A stretch of 64,000 nt of DNA from Streptomyces cathayae (lineage in GTDB: Bacteria > Actinomycetota > Actinomycetes > Streptomycetales > Streptomycetaceae). Made by a program: the position numbers and the translations under genes. The notes under the pieces were generated by a model that was not told where the DNA came from, made no database searches, and worked only from the letters and a program-made list of their open reading frames with translations. Shown in pieces: positions 1-8,810 of this stretch (positions are counted from its first letter, which is position 1; every line of letters starts with the position of its first letter). The stretch spans positions 3,720,001 through 3,784,000 of the forward strand of contig NZ_CP121682.1 of assembly GCF_029760955.1 (NCBI RefSeq), given 5' to 3'.

Positions 1-421
1 TGATCTTGTCGGCGTAGGTCGGGCCGATGCCGCGGCCGGTCGTCCCGATCTTGCGCTTGCCGAGGAAGCGTTCCGTCACCTTGTCGACGGTCACGTTGTA
101 CGGCGTGATGATGTGCGCGTTGCCGCTGAGCAGGAGCTTGGACGTGTCGACGCCCCGCTCGTTCAGCCCGCTCAGCTCGGAGAGCAGGACGGAGGGGTCG
201 ACAACGACGCCGTTGCCGATGACCGGCGTGCAGCCGGGGGACAGGATTCCGGAAGGGAGCAGGTGCAGGGCGTACTTCTGATCGCCCACGACTACCGTGT
301 GGCCGGCGTTGTTGCCGCCTTGGTAACGCACCACGTAGTCGACGGAACCTCCGAGCAGGTCCGTCGCCTTTCCCTTGCCTTCGTCACCCCACTGAGCACC
401 GAGCAGCACAAGTGCGGGCAC
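1..421 (-). CDS. purA: Adenylosuccinate synthetase, N-terminal 140 residues (runs off the left edge)
   Basis: PurA joins IMP and aspartate with GTP to form adenylosuccinate, the first committed step from IMP to AMP, in the cytosol. The N-terminus reads [18 protein letters not shown], the P-loop-like GDEGKGK signature with the catalytic Asp, followed by GGNNAGHTV and [11 protein letters not shown], both diagnostic of the family. The full protein is usually about 430 aa, so roughly one third is present and the stop lies outside the window. The start is a GTG at 421 with a GGAAGGGG ribosome site about 10 nt upstream. It is divergent from the kinase-like gene at 607. Confidence 0.97.
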   Translation of the reverse strand, partial: MPALVLLGAQWGDEGKGKATDLLGGSVDYVVRYQGGNNAGHTVVVGDQKYALHLLPSGILSPGCTPVIGNGVVVDPSVLLSELSGLNERGVDTSKLLLSGNAHIITPYNVTVDKVTERFLGKRKIGTTGRGIGPTYADKI

Positions 422-560
422 GCGCGTACACCCCTTCCGGGCGGGGCATGTCCAGGGTCAGGGGCGTACGCGGTGGATCTCTGTCGCGTGCACCGCGACC
501 ACCGTTGACCGCCAACCGTCGGACCGGGTGCCCCGGAATAGACGAAGCCCCTGCGCAAAA

Positions 561-580
561 GTGCAAAGGGGCTCTTGCAC
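561..580. promoter_or_regulatory. Inverted repeat GTGCAA-N8-TTGCAC between purA and the kinase-like gene
   Basis: A perfect 6-bp inverted repeat, GTGCAA at 561-566 and TTGCAC at 575-580, lies in the 185-bp divergent gap, 27 nt before the ATG at 607. A further similar half, GCGCAA, sits at 553-558. It could be an operator for either gene or a short hairpin in the leader. No regulator is assigned. Confidence 0.35.
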
Positions 581-606
581 AAAGATGCTACCCGAGGAAG
601 CGAGGC

Positions 607-1464
607 ATGGCCGAGGTGGCGACTTCCCCGACGTCCGATCAGCTCCTGGTGGTCATCGATCCGGTCGCCCGCCGCAGGGACGGCGAGTCCGTGCGCATCG
701 CGAAAGACGTGCTCAGCGGGGGTGCGCCGACGAAGGTCTGCCTGCCGGACGGGCCGGAGGAGTTCGCCCGCGCGCTGGCCCGGCTGGGTTCCCGGCGGCC
801 GGTGGTGATCGGCGACGACCGGGCCCTGATGCGGGCGGTGGAGGTGCTGCACCGGCAGCGCGAGCTGACCGGCTGCGCGCTGTCCCTGGTGCCGGTCGGC
901 GGCACGCTGTCCCTCGCCCGGTCGCTGGGGGTGCCCACGGAGACGGTGGCGGCGGCGCGGGCCGTGCTGGACGGCGCCGAGCGGCGACTGGACCTGCTGG
1001 TGGACGACAGCGACGGCGTGGTGCTCGGCGCGGTGCGGATCCCGCCGGTCGGAGGTGTGACGCCGGTACGGGAGACGGTCGGCGGGGTGGGGCGCCCCTG
1101 GCTGCAGACGTGCCGGTCCCTGGTACGGACCCTGGTGCCGGCCCGGCCGTCCGAGATCGCCCCCGTCACCGAGGCGCATCCCTCCCGGCTGCGGGTGGAG
1201 GTCGACGGAGAGACCCTGGTCGACCTGCACCAGCCGGTGCAGGCCGTGTCGGTCGTCCCGGGCGCCTCCGGGACGGCCAGGGTCGAGGTGCGCCCGGCGT
1301 CGGTGGGTGCGGAGGCGTCCCCGCTGCTGGCGGAGGGGCGCACGGTGACGGTCTCGGGCGCCCACTTCCGCTACCGCGCGGACGCGGTGGTCTCGGGGCC
1401 GGTGCGGACCCGGACGTGGGTGGTGCTGGAGGGTGCCCTGGGGCTGACCCTGCCGAAGAGCTGA
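607..1464 (+). CDS. Diacylglycerol-kinase-like protein lacking the kinase glycine motif
   Basis: 285 aa. The N-terminal half has the alternating strand-helix pattern of diacylglycerol/sphingosine kinase catalytic domains (LLVVIDPVARR, then VVIGDDRALMRAVEVLH, then LSLVPVGGTLSLARSLG), and the C-terminal half is a beta-rich domain with RLRVEVDGETLV, as in bacterial DgkB/YegS proteins. The family's nucleotide-binding GGDGT is replaced by GDDRA, and the GTGND-type second motif by GGTLS, so phosphotransfer is doubtful. The start ATG at 607 has GAGGAAGCGAGG just upstream. It is divergent from purA and convergent with the Uma2 gene. It may be a regulatory or lipid-binding relic of the kinase fold. 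The family assignment is moderate and the function unknown. Confidence 0.75.
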   Translation: MAEVATSPTSDQLLVVIDPVARRRDGESVRIAKDVLSGGAPTKVCLPDGPEEFARALARLGSRRPVVIGDDRALMRAVEVLHRQRELTGCALSLVPVGGTLSLARSLGVPTETVAAARAVLDGAERRLDLLVDDSDGVVLGAVRIPPVGGVTPVRETVGGVGRPWLQTCRSLVRTLVPARPSEIAPVTEAHPSRLRVEVDGETLVDLHQPVQAVSVVPGASGTARVEVRPASVGAEASPLLAEGRTVTVSGAHFRYRADAVVSGPVRTRTWVVLEGALGLTLPKS

Positions 1465-1473
1465 CCGACCGGC

Positions 1474-2064
1474 TCAGGGGGCCTTGAAATCGGTCGTGTC
1501 CAGCAGGCAGTCGAACGGCTGGGGAATCGGCAGCTTCTCGCCGAACGGCTTGGAGCAGCGAGCCTCGTAGCCCTTGGCCGAGGGCATCGAGAAGACCGTG
1601 GCCTGTTCCTCCTGCATGTCGAGGAGCAGGTAGACGGGGATACCGGCTCGCCCATAGACCTCGACCTTGTCCGTCAGGTCGTCGTCCCGGGTGGAGGAGG
1701 AGGTCAGTTCGGCGACGAAGGAGAGGGCTTCGCCATCCAGACGGTTACTGGTCGTCTCGAAGGCACGGTCGGACGCTGCATGGATATCCGGTCCGTACGC
1801 ACTCTCGTCCCCCGGGAAGACATACAGGAACGGGCCGCAACTGATGGAATGCCCTGCAGGAAGATGCGGCTCCAGTTGTTTGCACACCAGGTGCATCACG
1901 CGCTGGTAGTAGCCCTTCGACCACGGCGACACAACGATGTTCCCCCTGATGATCTCGGCCTTGAAGCCGTCGCGCAGATGCAGCTCGTCGAGGAGGTCCA
2001 ACAGTTCCTCGAAGTTGCCGGACTCAGTGCCGCTTATCATCGGTCGCTCTGCCATGACTGTCAT
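1474..2064 (-). CDS. Uma2 family (DUF820) putative endonuclease
   Basis: 196 aa, the usual length of Uma2 proteins, a PD-(D/E)XK-fold family abundant in Streptomyces and cyanobacteria whose cellular role is not established. Visible core motifs: EIIRGNIVVSPWS near residue 40, the catalytic-type acidic residue in AYGPDIHAAS (about 92), and the strand FVAELTSSSTRDDDLTDKVEVYGRAGIPVYLLLD (abridged: FVAELTSSST then a conserved Lys). The usual EV(x)SPS is replaced by ELTSSS. The start ATG at 2064 has a GGGAGGG ribosome site; a second Met lies 3 codons in. A stand-alone gene, convergent with the kinase-like gene, with only 9 bp between stops. Confidence 0.88.
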   Translation of the reverse strand: MTVMAERPMISGTESGNFEELLDLLDELHLRDGFKAEIIRGNIVVSPWSKGYYQRVMHLVCKQLEPHLPAGHSISCGPFLYVFPGDESAYGPDIHAASDRAFETTSNRLDGEALSFVAELTSSSTRDDDLTDKVEVYGRAGIPVYLLLDMQEEQATVFSMPSAKGYEARCSKPFGEKLPIPQPFDCLLDTTDFKAP

Positions 2065-2143
2065 GATGCGCCCTCCCTTTGATGCGGACCAGCCACCACT
2101 CAGAGCATCCGATCACTCACAGAGCCGTGACCGGCTTCCGCAC

Positions 2144-2647
2144 CTATGCCCCACCCCGCCCGAAGCGCTCCTCCCGCTGCACGCGCCAGCGCGCCATCAT
2201 CCCCTCGACCTCCTTCTCCACGAACTCGAAGAAGGCCAGGGTCTCCGCCAGCCGACGGCCCGCCGGGGTGTCGGACCCCAGGCTGGTGACGCCCTCGCGC
2301 AGGGCGTCCTCCCAGCGCCGGATGACGGCCTCGCGGTTGGTCAGGGCCTCGTACCACTGGTCGCCGCGCACCCGGTACCGCTCCCGGCGCGAGCCGGGCT
2401 CGCGCTCGCGGGAGACCATGTGCTGCTGCGCCAGATAGCGCACCGCGCCGGAGACCGCGGCGGGCGAGATCCGCAGCCGCTCCCCCAGTTCGGCGGAGGT
2501 CATGACACCGGTGTCGGAGGAGAGCAGCGCGGCGAAGACCCGGGCGGGCATGCGCGGCAGTCCGGCCTCCACCAGCTGTGCCGCGAAGTGCTCGACGAAC
2601 CGTGAGACGGCCTCCAGGTCCCGCCTCGTCGCGCTCGGTTCCGCCAT
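2144..2647 (-). CDS. MarR/GbsR-type winged-helix transcriptional regulator
   Basis: 167 aa. A winged helix is visible around residues 30-105: helix-turn-helix TSAELGERLRISPAAVSGAVRYL, then wing residues SRERE and RRERYRV. The C-terminal helix (residues 120-160) is the dimerisation part typical of the GbsR-like MarR branch. It is divergent from the ABC exporter at 2751 with a 103-bp A+T-rich gap carrying an inverted repeat, the usual arrangement for a repressor of an adjacent drug exporter. The ligand is unknown. Confidence 0.88.
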   Translation of the reverse strand: MAEPSATRRDLEAVSRFVEHFAAQLVEAGLPRMPARVFAALLSSDTGVMTSAELGERLRISPAAVSGAVRYLAQQHMVSREREPGSRRERYRVRGDQWYEALTNREAVIRRWEDALREGVTSLGSDTPAGRRLAETLAFFEFVEKEVEGMMARWRVQREERFGRGGA

Positions 2648-2705
2648 GCCTCGATCATCTCCCCTGTTCAGACGCCGTTCGCCAGTCTAGCCACCGTTTA
2701 TACAG

Positions 2706-2734
2706 TTCCTTAACTTCACAAAATTCTGAAGGAA
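2706..2734. promoter_or_regulatory. Probable operator between MarR-type regulator and ABC exporter
   Basis: Nested inverted repeats in an unusually A+T-rich stretch: outer TTCCTT (2706-2711) with AAGGAA (2729-2734), and inner CTTCA (2714-2718) with TGAAG (2727-2731). The site lies 17 bp before the exporter ATG and 59 bp from the regulator start, so binding could affect both genes. The assignment to the adjacent MarR-type protein is inference. Confidence 0.5.
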
Positions 2735-2750
2735 ATGTACGTTCGTCGTC

Positions 2751-3848
2751 ATGACGAAGGCCATCACCGTGTCCGGACTCCACAAGTCGTTCGGTCGCAC
2801 GCGCGCACTCGACGGTCTCGACCTGGACGTCGAGTCCGGCGAGGTCCACGGCTTCCTGGGCCCGAACGGCTCCGGCAAGTCCACCACCCTCCGCGTCCTG
2901 CTCGGCCTGCTGCGTGCCGACTCGGGTGCCACCCGGGTGCTCGGCCGTGATCCGTGGGCGGACGCCGTGGAGCTGCACCGCCGCCTCGCCTATGTCCCCG
3001 GCGACGTCGAGCTGTGGCCGGGCCTCACCGGCGGCGAGGCCATCGACCTGCTGGCGCGGCTGCGCGGCGGCCTGGACAGGAAGCGGCGCACCGAGCTCAT
3101 CGAGCGCTTCGACCTGGACCCGACCAAGAAGGGCCGCGCCTACTCCAAGGGCAACCGGCAGAAGGTCGCCATCGTCGCCGCGCTCGCCTCCGACGCCGAG
3201 CTGCTGCTGCTCGACGAGCCGACCGCGGGACTGGACCCGCTCATGGAGGTCGTCTTCCAGGACGTCATCGGCGAGGCCAAGGCGGCCGGCAGGACCGTCC
3301 TGCTCTCCAGCCACATCCTGGCCCAGGTGGAGAAGCTCGCCGACCGGGTGAGCATCATCCGGCTGGGCCGCACCGTCCAGTCCGGCACCCTCGGCGAGCT
3401 GCGCCACCTGACCCGCACCACCATCGAGGCGGAGACCGAGCGTCCCGTCACCGGTCTCGCCGAGTTGCCCGGCGTGCACGGCCTGCAGACCCTCGACGAG
3501 GCCACCGGCCGGGTCCGTTTCGCCGTCGACGGCGGCCAGGTCGGCGCGGCGGTCCGCAGGCTCACCGAGTGCGGCATCCGCAGTCTCGTCAGCCACCCGC
3601 CGACCCTGGAGGAGCTGATGCTCCGCCACTACGGCAGCGAACTCGCCGCCAACGGCCACGGCACGGACGGGCCGGACACGGGTGCACCGGACACGGCCGG
3701 GCCGGACACCGAACAGTCCGGGCAGACCAAGCAGGCCGGGCAGGCCGGGCAGGCCGGGCAGGCCGGGCAGGCCGGGCAGGCCGGGCAGGCCGGGCAGGCC
3801 GGGCAGGCCGGGCAGGCCGGGCAGCGCACGGACGGAGACCCGCGATGA
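2751..3848 (+). CDS. ABC transporter ATP-binding protein with (QAG)10 C-terminal tail
   Basis: 365 aa. ATPase subunit of an ABC-2 type exporter. Walker A is GPNGSGKST near residue 40, the signature is [15 protein letters not shown] near 136, Walker B is [14 protein letters not shown] near 158, and the switch His is in SSHIL. After about residue 300 the family domain ends and a low-complexity tail begins: Asp/Pro/Gly/Thr-rich, then ten tandem QAG triplets, then RTDGDPR. The tail is encoded by a 9-bp minisatellite. The stop overlaps the permease start (ATGA, 3845-3848), so the two are translationally coupled. The regulator at 2144 is divergent. The substrate is not identifiable; this pair resembles the exporters annotated as antibiotic (polyketide) transporters in Streptomyces. 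Confidence 0.93.
   Translation: MTKAITVSGLHKSFGRTRALDGLDLDVESGEVHGFLGPNGSGKSTTLRVLLGLLRADSGATRVLGRDPWADAVELHRRLAYVPGDVELWPGLTGGEAIDLLARLRGGLDRKRRTELIERFDLDPTKKGRAYSKGNRQKVAIVAALASDAELLLLDEPTAGLDPLMEVVFQDVIGEAKAAGRTVLLSSHILAQVEKLADRVSIIRLGRTVQSGTLGELRHLTRTTIEAETERPVTGLAELPGVHGLQTLDEATGRVRFAVDGGQVGAAVRRLTECGIRSLVSHPPTLEELMLRHYGSELAANGHGTDGPDTGAPDTAGPDTEQSGQTKQAGQAGQAGQAGQAGQAGQAGQAGQAGQAGQRTDGDPR
3732..3821 (+). repeat. 9-bp minisatellite, 10 identical copies of CAGGCCGGG
   Basis: Ten perfect head-to-tail copies inside the exporter ATPase gene, in frame, each encoding Gln-Ala-Gly. The copies are identical at every base, which suggests recent slippage expansion, and any change in copy number keeps the reading frame. 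Confidence 0.97.
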
Positions 3849-5506
3849 CCACCGCGACCTCCGCCCCCGAGGTGCCGGCCCCCGCCGGACCGGCCGCGGG
3901 CGGCAACGCGCTGGCCGGGACCCGGACGCTGATCCGCTTCGCCCTGCGCCGCGACCGGATCCGGCTCCCGGTGTGGATCCTGGCCCTGTTCCTCGGCACG
4001 CTCGCCACGGCGAACAGTTTCACCACGCTCTACAGCTCCCCGGAGGACCGGGCGAACGCCGTCCGGAGCATGGACAGCCCGGCCGGCCTCGCCATGTCCG
4101 GCCCCCGCCACTACCTCGACGACTACGGCTTCGGCTCCATGCTGAGCCACCAGATGCTCGGCTTCATGGCCGTCCTGGTCGGCCTCATGAGCGTGCTGAT
4201 CATCACCCGGCACACCCGTGCCGAGGAGGAGACCGGCCGCGCCGAGCTGGTGCGCTCGACGGTGGTGGGCCGCCACGCCCACCTCGCCGCCGCCCTGTCC
4301 GTCGCGGTCCTGGCCGACCTCACCCTCGCCCTGCTGCTGGCCTTCGGCCTGGCCGGCCTGGGGACGGAGGGCATCGACACGGCGGGCTCGCTGCTCTACG
4401 GCTTCGCCCACGCCGCCGTCGGCCTCGTCTTCGCCGCCGTCGCCGCGGTCACCGTCCAGTTCACCGCGCACACCCGCGGCGCGTCCGGCATGGCGCTCGC
4501 GGTCATCGGCCTCGCCTACGTGCTGCGCGCCGCCGGCGACAGCGGCGCGAACGACGCCCTGTCCTGGCTGTCCCCGATCGGCTGGGTGCAGCGCAGCTAC
4601 CCGTACGTCGACGACCGCTGGTGGCCGCTGCTGCTCTGCCTGGTGTTCGCGGTGGTGTGCGCGGCGGCGGGTTTCGTGCTCTCCACCCGCCGCGACGTGG
4701 GAGCGGGCCTGCGTCCGGAGAAGCTGGGCAGCCCCACGGCCTCCGACGCGCTCGCCACACCGCTCGGCCTCGCCCTGCGACTGCACCGCGGCACGCTGAT
4801 CGGCTTCGGCGCGGGCCTGTTCCTGATGGGCGCGATGTACGGATCGATCCTCGGGGACGCCGAGGAGATGCTGAAGGGCATCGACGAGATCCAGGAGGCC
4901 CTGGCCCGCCTCGGCGGGGCGGGCATCGCCGAGTCCTTCGCCTCCATGGTCATGGTCGTCCTCGCGGTCGTGGCGGCGGTGTACGTCGTCATGGCGGCGC
5001 TGCGGCCCCGCTCCGAGGAGACGGCGGGCCGCGCCGAACCCCTTCTCGCCACCGGCCTCTCCCGCACCCGCTGGGTCGGCGGCCACCTGGCCGTGGCCCT
5101 GGGCGGCGGCACGGTCGTGCTGCTGCTGGCCGGGCTCGGCTTCGGCATCGCGGGCGCGGCCTCGACCGGGGACGGCTCGCTGCTCCCGAAGCTGGTGGGG
5201 GCGGCCCTCGCCTACGCGCCCGCCCTGTGGGTCACGGTCGGCGTGGCCGTGGTGCTCTTCGGCTGGTTCCCCCGGGCGAGCCAGGCGGCCTGGATCGTGC
5301 CGGTGTACGCCTTCGTGGTCGGCTACCTCGGCCAGATCCTCCGGTTCCCGGGCTGGATGAACAACCTCTCCCCCTTCGGCCACGTCCCCCGGCTCCCCGC
5401 CGCGGACATGAACTGGCTCCCCCTCCTCCTGCTCTCCCTCACCGCCACCGGCCTGGTGTGGCTGGGCCTGACGGGCTTCCGCCGCCGGGACCTGGAGACG
5501 AAATAG
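3845..5506 (+). CDS. ABC-2 type exporter permease
   Basis: 553 aa with about 12 hydrophobic segments in two homologous halves of roughly six each (first half residues 40-270, second 310-550), as in the large Streptomyces permeases of the TnrB3 type. Conserved features include [23 protein letters not shown] in the first half (seen as [13 protein letters not shown]) and [21 protein letters not shown] in the second (seen as [14 protein letters not shown]), the repeated cytoplasmic loop that contacts the ATPase. The start ATG overlaps the ATPase stop. The operon probably ends at the hairpin at 5526. Confidence 0.9.
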   Translation: MTTATSAPEVPAPAGPAAGGNALAGTRTLIRFALRRDRIRLPVWILALFLGTLATANSFTTLYSSPEDRANAVRSMDSPAGLAMSGPRHYLDDYGFGSMLSHQMLGFMAVLVGLMSVLIITRHTRAEEETGRAELVRSTVVGRHAHLAAALSVAVLADLTLALLLAFGLAGLGTEGIDTAGSLLYGFAHAAVGLVFAAVAAVTVQFTAHTRGASGMALAVIGLAYVLRAAGDSGANDALSWLSPIGWVQRSYPYVDDRWWPLLLCLVFAVVCAAAGFVLSTRRDVGAGLRPEKLGSPTASDALATPLGLALRLHRGTLIGFGAGLFLMGAMYGSILGDAEEMLKGIDEIQEALARLGGAGIAESFASMVMVVLAVVAAVYVVMAALRPRSEETAGRAEPLLATGLSRTRWVGGHLAVALGGGTVVLLLAGLGFGIAGAASTGDGSLLPKLVGAALAYAPALWVTVGVAVVLFGWFPRASQAAWIVPVYAFVVGYLGQILRFPGWMNNLSPFGHVPRLPAADMNWLPLLLLSLTATGLVWLGLTGFRRRDLETK

Positions 5507-5525
5507 CCTCGCCGCAGCCCCCTGT

Positions 5526-5559
5526 CCTGCCCGGCCGAGACGCACCCTCGCCGGGCAGG
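5526..5559. terminator. Hairpin terminator after the ABC exporter
   Basis: A perfect 10-bp stem (5526-5535 with 5550-5559, CCTGCCCGGC) with a 14-nt loop, 20 nt after the permease stop, G+C-rich and without a U tract, as is usual in actinomycetes. Confidence 0.6.
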
Positions 5560-5693
5560 GCAGGACCGTCGCGGGTCGGGGGCGGTCGGCTGCTCGTGCG
5601 GGCGGTGTTCCACGACCGTCCGAAGGGACGGCGGCCTCAATGTGTCCTCCTTGCGACACTCGCCCATGCCCCGGAGGGGGGACACACCACCCC

Positions 5694-5781
5694 AAAACCG
5701 TGAGCGCTTCGGCCACAACTGTCCCGATCGCGCTCAGGTGAGGGCTCAAGTGACACATGCCCGCCGAGTGCTCACGGTTTT
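5694..5781. repeat. Perfect 12-bp inverted repeat with 64-nt spacer
   Basis: AAAACCGTGAGC (5694-5705) is mirrored exactly by GCTCACGGTTTT (5770-5781). The arms are A-rich at their outer ends, unlike the background. The 88-bp unit could be a long hairpin, a paired operator, or the remains of a small mobile unit with terminal repeats. No target duplication was seen. Confidence 0.55.
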
Positions 5782-5896
5782 CGGCAAGGACCCCGTCTCC
5801 GGCTCCGCGGCCCCGGGACCACGGATCTCCCCTTCGCGGAAGCGGAACGGGCCCGGTGCCTCGCCCTCAGGGGTGACGCGGTTCGGAGTGGCGGGC

Positions 5897-7117
5897 TCAG
5901 ACCTCGACCGTCAGCCCCTCCAGGCCCCGGATCACGAAGTTCGGTGTGCGCTTCGGTTCCTCCGCCAGGCGCAGCGTCGGGGCCTGCTCCAGCAACGCCG
6001 TCATGGACGCTGCGAGTTCGATACGGGCCAGGGGTGCGCCGATGCAGTAGTGGATGCCGGCGCTGAAGGAGATGTGCGGGTTGTCCGCGCGGGTGAGGTC
6101 CAGGCGGGCGGGGTCGGCGAACACGGCCGGGTCGTGGTTGGCGGAGCCGAAGAGCATGGCGATCTCCGCACCCCGGGGGATCACCGTGCCGTCGATCTCG
6201 ATGTCGTCCAGGACCCAGCGTTCGAAGAGCTGGAGCGGGGTGTCGTAGCGCATCAGTTCCTCCACCGCCGTGGGGACCAGGGAGTGGTTCGCGCGGAGGG
6301 CGGCCAGCTGGTCGGGGTGCCGGAACAGCGCCCACCAGCCGTTGACCGTGGAGTTCACCGTCGCCTCGTGGCCCGCGTTCAGCAGCAGCACGCAGGTGGA
6401 GATCATCTCCTGCTCGGTGAGCCGGTCGTCGTCCTCGTCGTGGGCGGCGATCAGCCCCGAGATCAGGTCGTCGCCGGGCTTCGCACGACGCTCGGCGATC
6501 AGCTCCCGCAGATAGTCCGAGAACTCGACCGACGCCCTGACGGCCTTCTCCGCCGACTCCCCCGACGGGTTCAGCTCGTACATCCCGCAGATGTCCGCCG
6601 ACCAGGGGCGCAGCGGGGCCCGGTCGGACTCCGGGATGCCCAGCATCTCGGCGATCACCGCGACCGGCAGCGGTTCGGCGACGTCCGTCAGCAGGTCACC
6701 GCCGCCGGCGTCGACCAGCGCGGCCACCAGGTCCGCCGCCAGCCCCTCGACGTACGGCTTCAGCCGCTCCACCGTGCGCGGGGTGAACGCCTTCGACACC
6801 AGGCGCCGGATCCGGGTGTGGTCCGGCGGCTCCAGGTCGAGCATGCCGTGGTCGTTGAGGGTGTGGAACGGCTCCTGCTCGGGCGGCGGGGCCGTCCGGC
6901 CGAACTCCTCGTGGGTGAAGCGGTGCTGGTACGTCCGCCCCAGCCGCCGGTCGCGCAGCAGCGCCGAGACGTCCGCGTGGTGCGGCACCAGCCACTGGTT
7001 CGTCGGCTCGAACCAGTGCACCCGCCCCCGTTCCCGCAGCTCGGCATAGCCGGCATACGGATCAGCGACGAACGCCGGGTCCCAGGGAGCGAACACGAGG
7101 TCGGATTCAGCCATCAT
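5897..7117 (-). CDS. Cytochrome P450 monooxygenase
   Basis: 406 aa, the standard length of a soluble class I bacterial P450. The heme-thiolate motif is SFSAGIHYCIG, with Cys358 as the iron ligand; the I-helix oxygen-activation motif is LNAGHEATVN and the K-helix ExxR is in EELMRYDTP. The style fits the CYP105/107 group of Streptomyces, which hydroxylate macrolides, terpenoids or xenobiotics. No ferredoxin or reductase gene is adjacent, so electrons must come from elsewhere. The start is one of two consecutive ATGs at 7117/7114; longer upstream frames lack P450 similarity. The substrate is unknown. Confidence 0.95.
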   Translation of the reverse strand: MMAESDLVFAPWDPAFVADPYAGYAELRERGRVHWFEPTNQWLVPHHADVSALLRDRRLGRTYQHRFTHEEFGRTAPPPEQEPFHTLNDHGMLDLEPPDHTRIRRLVSKAFTPRTVERLKPYVEGLAADLVAALVDAGGGDLLTDVAEPLPVAVIAEMLGIPESDRAPLRPWSADICGMYELNPSGESAEKAVRASVEFSDYLRELIAERRAKPGDDLISGLIAAHDEDDDRLTEQEMISTCVLLLNAGHEATVNSTVNGWWALFRHPDQLAALRANHSLVPTAVEELMRYDTPLQLFERWVLDDIEIDGTVIPRGAEIAMLFGSANHDPAVFADPARLDLTRADNPHISFSAGIHYCIGAPLARIELAASMTALLEQAPTLRLAEEPKRTPNFVIRGLEGLTVEV

Positions 7118-7224
7118 GCCCGGACCATAGGCCGCCGACCTGCCCCGTGCCCAGAGCCGCCCGACCGGAAGCAGCTTCTCCTGACTGCACTGCGGTAGGG
7201 AGAGTGCTCCAGCAGGCGGGCGGA

Positions 7225-8127
7225 TCAGCCGTCGGCCAGGGTCGTGAGGAACCGGGTTTCCGCGTCGTCCCGTCCCGCGCACACTCTGGGGACCGCGATG
7301 AGGGCGGCCAGCGCCCCGCACCAGCCCAGCACGCGCTCAGGAGACATACCGGGAACCAGCGCCGCCAGCCTCTCGACCCTCCGCTCCAGCACGGATGCAT
7401 CCTCGACCCCGTCGAGCGCCCAGTCCACGGCGTCGAAGTCCGGGTCGCCCCACGCCGGCCTCGGGTCGATCGCCACCGTGCGGGCACCCGGACCGGACAG
7501 CACGTTGGCCGAGTGGAGATCACCGTGCACGAGTGCCACCGGTCCGCTTTCGGCGAGTTCCAGGGCCCTCGCCCGGGCCCGCCCCAGCACCGCGGGGGCG
7601 TCCAGGCCGTTCCCGGCGTTCACCGCCGACCTGCGGTCGGCCAGGTCGAACAGAAAGCGGATCCGGTGCGAGAGAGGCCGCAGTACCGAATGCTCCCCCG
7701 GCAGGGGAGGCGGGACCCTCAGGTCTCGCAGCAGAGCCGCGACCTCGGGCGGATTCCAGCCCTGCTGCCGCACGGGCACTCCCGGCTCCACGTGCTCCAG
7801 CAACAGGGCCCCGGCGGCCACGTCTTCTGCCAGCAACGTGACGACCGACGGCGTCCCCGCCCAGGCCCGCAGCGCTTCGGCCTCCTCGCGGGCCGGCGCG
7901 GACTCCGGTGTGAGCTTCAGCCACACCGGGGCACCCGTGCCTCGCCTCACGCAGCGGAACACCCGCGAGGTGCCTCCGCCACCCGCCGCGACCAGCTCCA
8001 GATCCCAGCGAGCAGCGAGCTCGCCGACGAGGTCGGGCAACTCGTCGCACCAACCGAGCACCTCGGATCCGAACCGGACGACGAGCCGGTCCCGGGCCTC
8101 CGGAGCGACGTGGGCCAACTCCCTCAA
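7225..8127 (-). CDS. Aminoglycoside/hydroxyurea phosphotransferase-like kinase
   Basis: 300 aa. The kinase fold is shown by the catalytic loop LVHGDLHSANVL (about residue 199) and the metal-binding AIDPRPAWGDPDFD (about 218), the pattern of the streptomycin 6-kinase/hydroxyurea kinase family (APH(6)-like). The N-lobe has VFRCVRRGTGAPVWLKLTP (lysine in WLKL). Such enzymes phosphorylate aminoglycosides or small alcohols, but many chromosomal Streptomyces copies confer no tested resistance, so the substrate is open. It is upstream of and co-oriented with the P450, with a 107-bp gap, and divergent from the MOSC gene. Confidence 0.88.
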   Translation of the reverse strand: MRELAHVAPEARDRLVVRFGSEVLGWCDELPDLVGELAARWDLELVAAGGGGTSRVFRCVRRGTGAPVWLKLTPESAPAREEAEALRAWAGTPSVVTLLAEDVAAGALLLEHVEPGVPVRQQGWNPPEVAALLRDLRVPPPLPGEHSVLRPLSHRIRFLFDLADRRSAVNAGNGLDAPAVLGRARARALELAESGPVALVHGDLHSANVLSGPGARTVAIDPRPAWGDPDFDAVDWALDGVEDASVLERRVERLAALVPGMSPERVLGWCGALAALIAVPRVCAGRDDAETRFLTTLADG

Positions 8128-8216
8128 CGTGCCTCCCGCGGATGATTCTGGGCTGATGTGCTTGTGTGGCCCAGGAGTTAGGGTCGTGGATCGGCATTGT
8201 CACTGGGGGTCCGCTG

Positions 8217-8759
8217 ATGAACGGGACAGTCACGGCAGTCAGCAGCAACGGTGAGTACTCGTTCACCAAGCCGAACCGGGACAGCATCACGCTGCTCGCC
8301 GGGCTCGGGGTCGAGGGGGACGTACATGCCGGCGTCACGGTCAAGCACCGCTCGCGGGTCGCGCAGGACCCCACCCAGCCGAACCTGCGCCAGGTCCACC
8401 TCATCCATGAGGAGCTCTTCGCCGAGGTCGGTGCGGAGGGATTCGAGGTGGCGCCCGGTGACCTCGGCGAGAACATCACCACCCGGGGCGTCGATCTGCT
8501 CGGCCTGCCGGTCGGCACGCTGCTGCGCATCGGCGACGACGCGGTGCTGGAGGTGACCGGCCTGCGCAATCCCTGCCTGCAGATCGACGCCTTCCAGGAC
8601 GGGCTGCTGAAGCAGGTCGTCGGCCGCGACGAAGCCGGACACCTCGTACGCAAGGCCGGAATCATGAGCATCGTGAAGGAGGGCGGCGTGGTGCGCCCGG
8701 GCGACGTGATCGAAGCAGAACTCCCCAGCGGACCGCACCGGCCTCTGGAGCGGGTCTGA
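8217..8759 (+). CDS. MOSC domain protein
   Basis: 180 aa consisting of one MOSC domain, the molybdenum-cofactor sulfurase C-terminal fold that handles Moco or sulfur-carrying substrates. It shows GVEGDVHAG, the motif with the conserved Gly-Asp-His, then APGDLGENITT and the conserved Cys in GLRNPCLQID (about residue 122), thought to accept persulfide sulfur in the family. The start ATG at 8217 follows a CTGGGGGT ribosome site; an in-frame ATG 51 nt upstream lacks one. No molybdoenzyme gene is adjacent, so the partner is unknown. Convergent with the DUF397 gene. Confidence 0.93.
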   Translation: MNGTVTAVSSNGEYSFTKPNRDSITLLAGLGVEGDVHAGVTVKHRSRVAQDPTQPNLRQVHLIHEELFAEVGAEGFEVAPGDLGENITTRGVDLLGLPVGTLLRIGDDAVLEVTGLRNPCLQIDAFQDGLLKQVVGRDEAGHLVRKAGIMSIVKEGGVVRPGDVIEAELPSGPHRPLERV

Positions 8760-8810
8760 CTCACAGGCCGCCACACCCACGCCGCGGTCGGCCTGCCCCA
8801 GCTCACCCGC

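Larger units (their letters stand above)
5507..5896. other. 390-bp convergent intergenic region
   Basis: This lies between the exporter permease and the P450 gene, which converge. It holds a terminator-like hairpin (5526-5559) and a widely spaced perfect 12-bp inverted repeat (5694-5705 with 5770-5781). No open frame with Streptomyces codon bias was seen. Confidence 0.7.

Noticed and set aside
3732-3821. CRISPR array
   Set aside because: The repeats are contiguous 9-bp units with no spacers, inside a coding frame.
3629-5758. Very long open frames on both strands over the ABC exporter (up to 850 codons)
   Set aside because: They are antisense or shifted readings caused by high G+C, with Arg/Pro/Gly-rich text and no family motif; the ABC ATPase/permease explains the region.
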